NCBI GenBank assembly: GCA_035279665.1
Contig: DATEHI010000101.1
Span: 1-5,717, forward strand
Reading direction: 5' to 3'
DNA: 5,717 nucleotides
From: CF-13 sp035279665
GTDB taxonomy: Bacteria > Chloroflexota > Dormibacteria > CF-121
A program made the translations under genes and the position numbers. Below the pieces are notes generated by a model. The model searched no databases, had not been told where the DNA came from, and was given only the letters and a program-made list of their open reading frames with translations. The first letter of the stretch is position 1. Every line of letters begins with the position of its first letter. Positions 1-5,593 of the stretch are shown piece by piece.

Positions 1-370
1 CCTCGGCCTCGAACCAGATCTCGCCACCCTCCGCCAGGCGTTGCGTGATCAGGTCCTTGACCACTTCCTGCTGGCCGTAGACGGTGATGCCCCGACCGGT
101 CAACCGGCGGAAGTCGATGCGATGCTCCTCTCCGGCGAAGCGCAGCCTGATGCCATCGTGCGAGAGGCCCTCCCGTTTCATGCGATCGCCAACCCCGCTC
201 GAGGCGAGGAGATCGGTCGATCCATGTTCGAGGACACCCGCCCGTACACGGCGCTCGACGTAGTCGCGGCTGCGCCGCTCGAGCACGACGGAGGTGATGC
301 CCTGCCGGTGCAGGAGATGCGACAGCATCAACCCGGCCGGCCCGGCCCCGATGATGCCGACCTGCGTCAT
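1..370 (-). CDS. pobA: 4-hydroxybenzoate 3-monooxygenase, N-terminal 123 codons (3' end outside window)
   Basis: This is the N-terminal third of a flavoprotein hydroxylase that converts 4-hydroxybenzoate to protocatechuate in the cytoplasm using FAD, NAD(P)H and O2. Reading leftward from the ATG at 370, the protein begins with an FAD-binding Rossmann motif, GAGPAG at residues 8-13, followed by LER (30-32), DYV (36-38) and the family-typical RVRAGVLEHG (41-50). Further on are RFAGEEHRIDFRRL and ITVYGQQEV, matching in order the remembered Pseudomonas PobA sequence. Arg41 and Arg43 line up with Arg42 and Arg44 of that enzyme, which contact FAD/NADPH. The start codon overlaps the marR stop by 4 nt (ATGA) and has no near Shine-Dalgarno sequence, so translation is probably coupled to marR. 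The reading frame is open to the window edge. Identity as PobA is strong; another aromatic hydroxylase of the same family is the main alternative. Confidence 0.93.
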   Translation of the reverse strand, partial: MTQVGIIGAGPAGLMLSHLLHRQGITSVVLERRSRDYVERRVRAGVLEHGSTDLLASSGVGDRMKREGLSHDGIRLRFAGEEHRIDFRRLTGRGITVYGQQEVVKDLITQRLAEGGEIWFEAE

Positions 371-867
371 CCGGCTTCGGAAATTTCGCCCCCACCCCGG
401 CCCTCCCTCAGAGGGAGCGAGCGCTCATTGCGGAGACGCTCGTCGGCGTCGACCATGAGGTTGAGCATCCGCAGCAGCTCCGCCTGCTCGCACTCGGACA
501 GCACCGATACCAGCAGCCGGTTCATGTGGACCGCCTTCGGGATCAAGCGCTCGGTGGTGCGCTGCCCCGCCGTCGTCAATCGGAGCAGGTTGCGTCGTGC
601 GTCCCGCGGGTCCCGGATGCGCTGGATCAGCCCGCGGGCCTTGAGCCGGGCGACGACCTCAGCCGTCGTCGAGCGGTCCAGCGAGACCCGTTCGCCCAGC
701 GTTTTCTGGTCGATGTTCTTCTCCGCCCGCAGCGCGTAGAGAACGGCGAACTGGGGAGAGGTCACCTCGGAGGAGACCTGCGCGTTCCAGAGCCAGTAGT
801 GCACTTGCTGGGCGCGCCGAATCAGGTGACCGGGGTGGCGGCGCAGGTCTTCATGCGAGGTTGACAT
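367..867 (-). CDS. MarR-family transcriptional regulator, probably aromatic-acid responsive
   Basis: This is a 166-residue winged-helix protein of normal MarR length. After an N-terminal dimerisation helix, TSPQFAVLYAL (36-46) marks the start of the DNA-binding domain. QKTLGERVSLDRSTTAEVVA (54-73) carries the helix-turn-helix, with the recognition helix near 64-78, and RDPRDARRN (85-93) is the charged wing with the family's DxR pattern. LRLTTAGQ (96-103) leads into the C-terminal dimerisation helices. The ATG at 867 is the only sensible start; it sits within bases of the divergent promoter and has no clear ribosome binding site. MarR proteins usually repress and are released by small, often phenolic or CoA-linked ligands. 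Linked to pobA and facing the transporter operon, it probably controls both, and itself. The last 16 or so residues are low-complexity and come from a repeat-like GC-rich stretch. Confidence 0.93.
   Translation of the reverse strand: MSTSHEDLRRHPGHLIRRAQQVHYWLWNAQVSSEVTSPQFAVLYALRAEKNIDQKTLGERVSLDRSTTAEVVARLKARGLIQRIRDPRDARRNLLRLTTAGQRTTERLIPKAVHMNRLLVSVLSECEQAELLRMLNLMVDADERLRNERSLPLREGRGGGEISEAG
384..417. repeat. Possible GC-rich dispersed-repeat fragment with small inverted repeat, inside the marR 3' end
   Basis: A pyrimidine-rich run (cccccaccccggccctccct) leads into a perfect 7-bp inverted repeat around one base, CTCCCTC-A-GAGGGAG at 403-417. The composition and layout resemble the short dispersed repeats of the 'CCCCACCCCGGCCCTCTCCCTC' type seen in several high-GC genomes; that resemblance is from memory. 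It codes for residues 151-161 of the MarR protein (LPLREGRGGG and onward), outside the conserved domain. It could instead be ordinary low-complexity coding sequence, and only one copy is visible here. Confidence 0.35.
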
Positions 868-889
868 AGGCCGGTTCTGAAACTATATT
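861..889 (+). promoter_or_regulatory. Near-consensus sigma-70-type promoter of the transporter-pcaH operon
   Basis: A perfect -35 TTGACA (861-866), an exact 17-bp spacer and a -10 TATATT (884-889; 5 of 6) give a strong housekeeping-type promoter, striking in such GC-rich DNA. Initiation is expected near A896, giving a leader of about 41 nt. The -35 box contains the complement of the marR start codon (865-867), so a protein bound to this site would also affect marR. A promoter this strong would need a repressor for the operon to be inducible, and the neighbouring MarR gene is the obvious candidate. Confidence 0.75.
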
Positions 890-905
890 CCGTGTACTGA
901 CGAAT
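879..905. promoter_or_regulatory. Candidate MarR operator region
   Basis: I see no clean long palindrome, but two imperfect inverted repeats occupy the shared promoter core. GAAACTATATTC (879-890) is symmetric at 8 of 12 positions and covers both -10 boxes. ATTCCGT (887-893) is mirrored by ACGAAT (900-905) with one bulged base, covering the plus-strand start site. Either would suit a MarR dimer blocking both promoters. The position is logical; the exact site is a guess. Confidence 0.35.
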
Positions 906-910
906 TTGAA
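882..910 (-). promoter_or_regulatory. Predicted promoter of marR-pobA
   Basis: On the minus strand a -35-like TTCAAA (910-905; 4 of 6 consensus bases) is separated by 17 bp from a -10 TATAGT (887-882; 5 of 6). Initiation would fall near 875, leaving a leader of only about 8 nt before the marR ATG. The -10 shares four bases (884-887) with the -10 of the opposite promoter, so both cannot be occupied by RNA polymerase at once. Called by eye. Confidence 0.55.
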
Positions 911-920
911 GCCCTGAAGA

Positions 921-930
921 GGGAGGGAGA
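921..930 (+). promoter_or_regulatory. Shine-Dalgarno region of the substrate-binding protein gene
   Basis: The purine run GGGAGGGAGA contains GGAGG (922-926), 10 nt before the ATG at 937. It is the only clear ribosome binding site in the window at a usable distance from a start, and it supports 937 as the start. It also suggests that ribosome entry into this operon occurs mainly here, with downstream genes reached by coupling. Confidence 0.75.
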
Positions 931-936
931 GCGGAC

Positions 937-2265
937 ATGGCCGACCAGGGGTTGTCGTTCGAGCGGCGAGTCAGCCGCCGGCAGGTCTTGAAGACGATCG
1001 GAGGGGGCGCGCTGATGCTCGGCTCGGCCGACCTGCTCGCCGCCTGTGGTGAGATCAAGGGCTCCAGCACGCCGAGCGCCGGCACCATCGTGATCGGCTA
1101 CGTCAGCCCGCAAACCGGCGCGCTGGCCGGGTTTGCCTCGGGGGACAACTTCGTCCTCAACCAGGTGAGGGGCACGTCCACCTTCAAGAATGGATTCAAG
1201 CTCGGCAGCAAGACCTATGACGTAAAGATCGTCGTCAAGGACACACAGTCGAGCCCGGATCGGGCTTCGCAGGTCGCGCGCGAGCTGATCTTAACGGACA
1301 AAGCGGACCTCATCCTCACGTCCTCGACCCCGGAGACGACGAATCCGGTAGCGGACGCGTGTGAGGCGGGTGGCATCCCCTGTGTCTCGACGATCGTGCC
1401 CTGGGAGGCGTGGTTTTTCGCCCGCGGCGGGAAGCCCGGGACCGGCTTCAACTTCACCACGATGTTCTTTTTCGGCATGCAGCAGTTCGGAGAATGCTTC
1501 ATCCCGATGTGGGCTCGGATGAGCACCAACAAGGTCGTCGCCTTCACCTACCCCAACGATGCCGACGGCAACGCGTTCCGCGACAACAAGACCGGTCTCG
1601 AGTTCTACTCCGCGCAGGCCGGCTACCACAACATCGACGGTGGCGCCTACACCGACGGGGCGACCGACTACAACAGCATGATCTCCAGGTTCAAGAGCGC
1701 CGGTGCGCAGCTGTTCACGAACGCGCCAATCCCGCCCGACTTCAACGCGATGTGGAGGCAGGCGGCCACCGCCGGCTTCAAGCCGAAGCTGGCGACGGTG
1801 GCCAAGGTCTTGCTCTTCCCGGCGGATACCGCAGATCTCGGCGACCTGGTCAACAACGTGGCGACCGATGCCTGGTGGACGCCATACCACCCCTACACCT
1901 CGACGCTCACCGGGCAGACCTGTAAGCAATTCGCGGATGCCTTCGAGTCGTCCACCGGGAAGCAATGGGTGCAGAGCATCGGGTCCGTGCACTCCCTCTT
2001 CGAGATCGCCCACAAGGCGTTCACCGCCGTCGACGACCCCCATAACCACACGTTGGTTGCGACGCAGCTCAAGAGCATGAACTACACAGGGATCAGCGGG
2101 CCGCTCGATTTCACCAAGGGGCCGGTTCCGGGTGTGGCGATCCAGAAGCCGGTTGGCGTGCAGTGGAAGAAGGGGTCGAAGTTCCCGTACAGCATGGTCG
2201 TGGTGGACAACAGCGCGAACAAGAACGTTCCCGTGAACGGAGACCTCGTCGCGACCAATCCATGA
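937..2265 (+). CDS. ABC transporter substrate-binding lipoprotein (Peripla_BP_6/LivK-like), probable aromatic-acid binder
   Basis: This 442-residue extracytoplasmic binding protein belongs to the branched-chain amino-acid/amide (HAAT) importer class. The N-terminus has a twin-arginine motif, SRRQVLK (13-19; Val replaces the usual Phe), a hydrophobic stretch (about 21-35) and a lipobox, LAAC, with Cys37 as the lipidation site. It therefore looks exported folded by Tat and anchored as a lipoprotein. The mature part starts with TIVIGYVSPQTGALAGFA, typical of the first strand and ligand loop of type I binding proteins. Later come SSPDRASQVARELI and DLILTSSTPETTNPVADACE, the usual helix and subunit-1 core. 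Aromatic-rich segments (PWEAWFF near 155 and DAWWTPYHPY further on) might line a pocket for a ring-shaped ligand; that is inference. It heads the operon, and its stop overlaps livG by 4 nt. The ligand is not shown by sequence; pobA and pcaH argue for an aromatic acid over an amino acid. Confidence 0.92.
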   Translation: MADQGLSFERRVSRRQVLKTIGGGALMLGSADLLAACGEIKGSSTPSAGTIVIGYVSPQTGALAGFASGDNFVLNQVRGTSTFKNGFKLGSKTYDVKIVVKDTQSSPDRASQVARELILTDKADLILTSSTPETTNPVADACEAGGIPCVSTIVPWEAWFFARGGKPGTGFNFTTMFFFGMQQFGECFIPMWARMSTNKVVAFTYPNDADGNAFRDNKTGLEFYSAQAGYHNIDGGAYTDGATDYNSMISRFKSAGAQLFTNAPIPPDFNAMWRQAATAGFKPKLATVAKVLLFPADTADLGDLVNNVATDAWWTPYHPYTSTLTGQTCKQFADAFESSTGKQWVQSIGSVHSLFEIAHKAFTAVDDPHNHTLVATQLKSMNYTGISGPLDFTKGPVPGVAIQKPVGVQWKKGSKFPYSMVVVDNSANKNVPVNGDLVATNP

Positions 2266-2999
2266 CGGCGGAGGCGGCCCTGCTCGAGCTGGCCGGCGTC
2301 AGCAAGCGCTTCGGCCAGATCACGGTCGCGGATAGCCTGTCGCTGCGCTTCAAGGCGGGGGAGACGGTTGGAATCGTTGGCCCGAACGGGGCCGGGAAGA
2401 GCACGCTCTTCGCGATGATCGCCGGCGACCTGAAGCCCGACGCCGGTGACGTGCGCCTGGACGGGCAATCCGTCCTCCGGCTCGATCCCGCGACTCGGTG
2501 TCGGATGGGAATCGCGCGCACGTACCAGGTGCCGCGTCCATTCGAGAACATGACTGTCTTTGAGAACCTGCTGGTGGCGGCCTATAGTGGTGGCCATCTC
2601 TCGCGAATTCAGGGCTACAGCGCGGCGGCCCGGATCCTCGAGGAGACCGGATTGTCGCAGGACGCGAACCGTCCGGCCGGACATCTCGGATTGCTCCAAC
2701 GGAAACGCCTCGAGCTTGCCCGCGGGCTGGCGACGCAACCGCGCATCCTCTTGCTCGACGAGGTCGCCGGCGGCCTGACAGACCCCGAAGTCGCGGAGTT
2801 GGTCGAGATCGTCGAGCAGGTGCGGCAGCGCTCGGTCGCGATCGTCTGGGTAGAGCATGTCGTGCACGCGTTGACCCGCGCCGTCAGCCGCATCATCTGC
2901 CTCGCCGGCGGCCGCCTCATCGCGGAAGGCGAGCCGCAGGAGGTGCTGGCCAACCCGGAGGTCAAGGAGGTGTACCTGGGGGTCGACATCGATGCTTGA
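2262..2999 (+). CDS. livG: ABC transporter ATP-binding protein, LivG-like
   Basis: This 245-residue cytoplasmic ATPase powers the importer as a partner of the next gene's product. Walker A is GPNGAGKST (40-48), the Q-loop Gln is near 89 in ARTYQVPRPF, and FENMTVFENLLVAA (94-107) is typical of LivG. Walker B is ILLLDE (162-167), with VAGGL following, and the switch histidine is His199 in WVEH. The ABC signature is degenerate: LGLLQRKRLELARGL (142-156) replaces LSGGQ, recalling the LxLxxRKRLELARAL variant of some Liv-type ATPases. The start at 2262 overlaps the previous stop as ATGA; the frame is open further upstream, but that would add 33 charged, low-complexity residues lying over the preceding gene. 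There is no proper ribosome binding site (GGAG is 19 nt away), so coupling is likely. The symbol is by family; the substrate need not be leucine. Confidence 0.93.
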   Translation: MTAEAALLELAGVSKRFGQITVADSLSLRFKAGETVGIVGPNGAGKSTLFAMIAGDLKPDAGDVRLDGQSVLRLDPATRCRMGIARTYQVPRPFENMTVFENLLVAAYSGGHLSRIQGYSAAARILEETGLSQDANRPAGHLGLLQRKRLELARGLATQPRILLLDEVAGGLTDPEVAELVEIVEQVRQRSVAIVWVEHVVHALTRAVSRIICLAGGRLIAEGEPQEVLANPEVKEVYLGVDIDA

Positions 3000-3714
3000 G
3001 GTTCGCAACCTGACTGTCCGGCACGGCTACTTGCAGGCGCTCACGGATATCAGCCTCACGGTGTCGGCGGGCGAGACCCTCGCCATCATCGGCGCCAACG
3101 GGGCGGGGAAGTCGACGCTCCTGCGCACGGTCATCGGCCTGCACCGGCCCAGCGCCGGCTCGATCCTGCTCGACGGCGCAGACATCACGGCACTGCCGCC
3201 GCATGCCCGGGTCCGCCAGGGCATCGCCCTCGTCCCCGAAGGGCGCCGGCTGTTTCCTTCGCTCAGCGTCGAGGAGAACCTGCTGGTTGGCCGATCAACG
3301 GACCGGGCCGGTTCGTGGGCCTTGGAGCGTGTCTTACAACTCTTTTCGTGGATGGGGGATCGGCGGCGCGAGCCGACCGTCCACCTCTCCGGAGGCGAGC
3401 AGCAGGCGGTGGCCATTGGGCGCGCCCTGATGGCGAACCCGCGCGTGCTCCTCCTCGACGAGCTGTCCCTCGGGCTGGCGCCCATGATGGTTCGGCGCAT
3501 CTACAGCGTGTTGCCCGAGCTGATCCAGGATGGTATGGCGGTCCTCCTCGTTGAGCAGGACGTCGCCCAGGCATTGCGGGTCGCCAATCGTTTTCAATGC
3601 CTGCTCGAGGGCCGCACGACGCTCGAGGGGAAGCCGGCGGAGGCGACCACGGCAACGATCGAAGCCGCCTACTTCGGGCTGGCGGGACGCACCGGCCCCG
3701 GGAGCGCCGCATGA
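2992..3714 (+). CDS. livF: ABC transporter ATP-binding protein, LivF-like
   Basis: This 240-residue second ATPase has all canonical motifs: Walker A GANGAGKST (34-42), VPEGRRLFPSLSVEENL (81-97), which is diagnostic of LivF, signature LSGGEQQ (132-138) and Walker B VLLLDE (152-157) followed by LSLGLAP. The switch position reads VEQD (Gln189), glutamine being usual in LivF proteins. In a LivG/LivF heterodimer this subunit supplies the standard signature that LivG lacks. The ATG at 2992 overlaps the livG stop by 8 nt; an AAGGAGGT sequence (2964-2971) lies 20 nt upstream, rather far for direct use, and there is no other in-frame start nearby. The last 15 or so residues (GRTGPGSAA end) are probably a disordered tail. 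Confidence 0.94.
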   Translation: MLEVRNLTVRHGYLQALTDISLTVSAGETLAIIGANGAGKSTLLRTVIGLHRPSAGSILLDGADITALPPHARVRQGIALVPEGRRLFPSLSVEENLLVGRSTDRAGSWALERVLQLFSWMGDRRREPTVHLSGGEQQAVAIGRALMANPRVLLLDELSLGLAPMMVRRIYSVLPELIQDGMAVLLVEQDVAQALRVANRFQCLLEGRTTLEGKPAEATTATIEAAYFGLAGRTGPGSAA

Positions 3715-4580
3715 ACTGGGTCAACGCCATCGTCCAGGGGGTCCTCATCGGCGGCCTCTACGCGCTCCTCGCCTGCGGTCTGTCCCTGCTCTTCGGCGTG
3801 GTGCGTGTCGTCAACCTCGCGCACGGTGACTTCGCGGTGCTGGCCGCCTACCTCGCGCTGGTCGTGGTCTCGACCACCCACGTGCCGGCGCTCCTCACCT
3901 TTGTCATCGTCGCGCCGCTCTTCGCCGTCTTCGGCTACGCGGTGCAGCGGCTGATCATCCAGAAGAGCCTCGAGGTCTCGCCACTGACGACATTGCTCGT
4001 GACCTTCGGGCTCTCCGTCGTCATCCAGAACCTCTTGCTGGTCGTTGCCTCCGCCGACAGCCACTCGTTCGATCTCGGCAGCCTGATCTCGGCCGCTCTG
4101 CGGGTAACCCCCGAGCTTTCCATCGGCTATGTGCCGCTGATGATCTTCCTGACGGCGGTGGTCGTTCTCACCGGCCTGCAGCTCTATCTCTCGCGCACCG
4201 CGATGGGTCGCGCCATCCGGGCGTCGGCCGATGACCAGGAAGCGGCGTCGATCGCGGGCGTGAACACCCGCCATGTGTTCGGGATCGCCGCGGCGATCGC
4301 GTTTGCCACCGTCGCCCTCGCCGGCCTGGCGCTGGGAAGTTCCTCGTCATTCGATCCGAGCGCCGGCCCCGCGCGACTGATCTTCGCCTTCGAGGCGGTC
4401 ATCATCGGCGGTGTGGGTTCGCTCTGGGGGACCCTCCTCGGCGGCATCATCCTTGGCGTGGCGCAGGCGATCGGCGCACAGATCGATCCGAGCTATGGCG
4501 TGCTCGCGGGTCACCTTGTGTTTCTCGCGGTGCTCGCGCTGCGTCCGCAGGGTCTGATCCGCGCTCGGCTGGCCATATGA
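3711..4580 (+). CDS. livH: ABC transporter permease, LivH-like
   Basis: This 289-residue integral membrane protein has about eight hydrophobic segments and forms half of the translocation channel. Family marks are GGLYALLACGLSLLFGVVRV (14-33) running into VNLAHGDF (34-41). A cytoplasmic coupling loop follows, TAMGRAIRASADDQEAASIA (163-182) ending GVN, and EAVIIGGVGSLWGT (228-241) near the C-terminus. The N-terminus lacks a cleaved signal, as is usual. The start at 3711 overlaps the livF stop (ATGA). The reading frame is open 38 codons upstream, but that extension is hydrophilic, lies over livF and is not part of the family. Length is normal for LivH. Confidence 0.93.
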   Translation: MNWVNAIVQGVLIGGLYALLACGLSLLFGVVRVVNLAHGDFAVLAAYLALVVVSTTHVPALLTFVIVAPLFAVFGYAVQRLIIQKSLEVSPLTTLLVTFGLSVVIQNLLLVVASADSHSFDLGSLISAALRVTPELSIGYVPLMIFLTAVVVLTGLQLYLSRTAMGRAIRASADDQEAASIAGVNTRHVFGIAAAIAFATVALAGLALGSSSSFDPSAGPARLIFAFEAVIIGGVGSLWGTLLGGIILGVAQAIGAQIDPSYGVLAGHLVFLAVLALRPQGLIRARLAI

Positions 4581-5593
4581 TCTCGCCCAGCGCGGCCAGC
4601 CCTGCGAAGACCGCGGTCGTGCGGGTCACGCGCTCCCGGCGGTCGGCGTTGTGGGGGCTGATCGGCGCGGTGGTCGTGGTCATCCTGCTCGCGACCCTTC
4701 CCTACGTCGTTTACGCGGACGTGACCGATCTCCTGGTCAACGCCTTCATCCTGCTGGTACTGGCCAGCATGTGGAATCTGCTCGCCGGCTACTGCGGGCT
4801 GATCTCAGTCGGCCAGCAAGCCTATATCGGCGTCGGTGCCTACACCGTGCTGGTGCTGGCGCAGAACGGCATCAACCCCTACCTGGCGATCCCGTTCGCC
4901 GTCCTTATCGCGGGCGCAATCGCGGTGCCGGTGTCGTTCCTGGTCTTCCGCCTGCGCGCGGAGTACTTCGCGATCGGCACCTGGGTCGTGGCGGAGGTCT
5001 TCTTCCTTGTTCTGGTCCGCTTTCGCTCGCTGGGCGGCGGTACCGGGACCAGCCTCCCGGGGCTGGCGCTGATCGACCCTGTGTTTCGTGGGGCGTTGAC
5101 CTACTGGAGCGCGCTCGCTGTGGCCGCGGCGGCGCTGCTCGCCACCTACCTGCTCCTTTCCAGCCGGATGGGATTGGACCTGACGGCGATCCGCGACAAC
5201 GAGGTGGCGGCGCGCAGCGCCGGCGTGCGCGTCACCTGGGCGAAGCGCGTCGTCTATGTCGTATCCGCGGCGGGGTGCGGCGCGGGCGGGGCGCTGCTGA
5301 TCATCAGCCAGCTCAATGTCCTCGCCAGCGCGATCTTCAGCGTAGGGTGGTCGGCGAAGATGATTTTCGTGGCGCTCATCGGCGGTGTGGGCAGCATCGA
5401 AGGGCCGATCGTCGGCACGGCGATCTTCACCGTCATCCAGCAGACGCTGGCGCAGTACGGCGCCTGGTACCTGATCCTGCTCGGGTCACTGGCGGTCGCC
5501 GTCGCCATGTTCTTGCCCAAGGGGATCTGGGGCCTGGTCAGCAGCCGCCTGCATCTGCAGGTCTTTCCGGTCGGCTACTGGTTGCATCGATGA
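4577..5593 (+). CDS. livM: ABC transporter permease, LivM-like
   Basis: This is the 338-residue second permease subunit. A basic N-terminal tail (RVTRSRR, 16-22) precedes the first membrane segment (about 25-45). Then come the family block MWNLLAGYCGLISVGQQAYI (65-84) with GVGAYT, the RLRAEYFAIGTW segment (125-136), the cytoplasmic loop SRMGLDLTAIRDNEVAARSA (196-215) and IGGVGSIEGP (268-277). The loop should contact one of the ATPases. The ATG at 4577 overlaps the livH stop by 4 nt, and the stop (5591-5593) overlaps the next start by 4 nt, directly linking transport to the downstream dioxygenase gene. Length is within the family range; no damage seen. Confidence 0.93.
   Translation: MISPSAASPAKTAVVRVTRSRRSALWGLIGAVVVVILLATLPYVVYADVTDLLVNAFILLVLASMWNLLAGYCGLISVGQQAYIGVGAYTVLVLAQNGINPYLAIPFAVLIAGAIAVPVSFLVFRLRAEYFAIGTWVVAEVFFLVLVRFRSLGGGTGTSLPGLALIDPVFRGALTYWSALAVAAAALLATYLLLSSRMGLDLTAIRDNEVAARSAGVRVTWAKRVVYVVSAAGCGAGGALLIISQLNVLASAIFSVGWSAKMIFVALIGGVGSIEGPIVGTAIFTVIQQTLAQYGAWYLILLGSLAVAVAMFLPKGIWGLVSSRLHLQVFPVGYWLHR

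Noticed and set aside
403..417. Inverted repeat considered as a transcription terminator
   Set aside because: The stem is short, there is no T-run after it on either strand, and it lies inside marR coding sequence upstream of a coupled gene.
41..739. 232-codon open frame on the plus strand
   Set aside because: It runs opposite both pobA and marR, whose proteins match known families; the plus-strand translation is Arg/Ser-rich low complexity.
1291..2049. 252-codon open frame on the minus strand
   Set aside because: It is antisense to the receptor gene and rich in Gly/Arg/Val as expected of a shadow frame. No start context or family similarity is seen.
2082..3008. 308-codon open frame on the minus strand
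   Set aside because: It lies opposite livG and the receptor gene's end, which have clear conserved motifs. Long antisense frames are expected in GC-rich coding DNA, and the translation has no recognisable domain.
2562..3287. Identical 14-mer GAGAACCTGCTGGT at 2562-2575 and 3274-3287
   Set aside because: Both copies encode the conserved ENLLV motif of the paralogous ATPases, so shared protein sequence and codon bias explain the repeat.
3550..3570. Missing switch histidine in the LivF-like ATPase (VEQD)
   Set aside because: Glutamine at this position is usual in LivF proteins as I know them, so it is not by itself evidence of a defect.
3669..4274. 201-codon minus-strand frame with many charged residues (R, E, D, H)
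   Set aside because: It is the complement of the hydrophobic livH permease coding sequence, which typically yields charged antisense translations.
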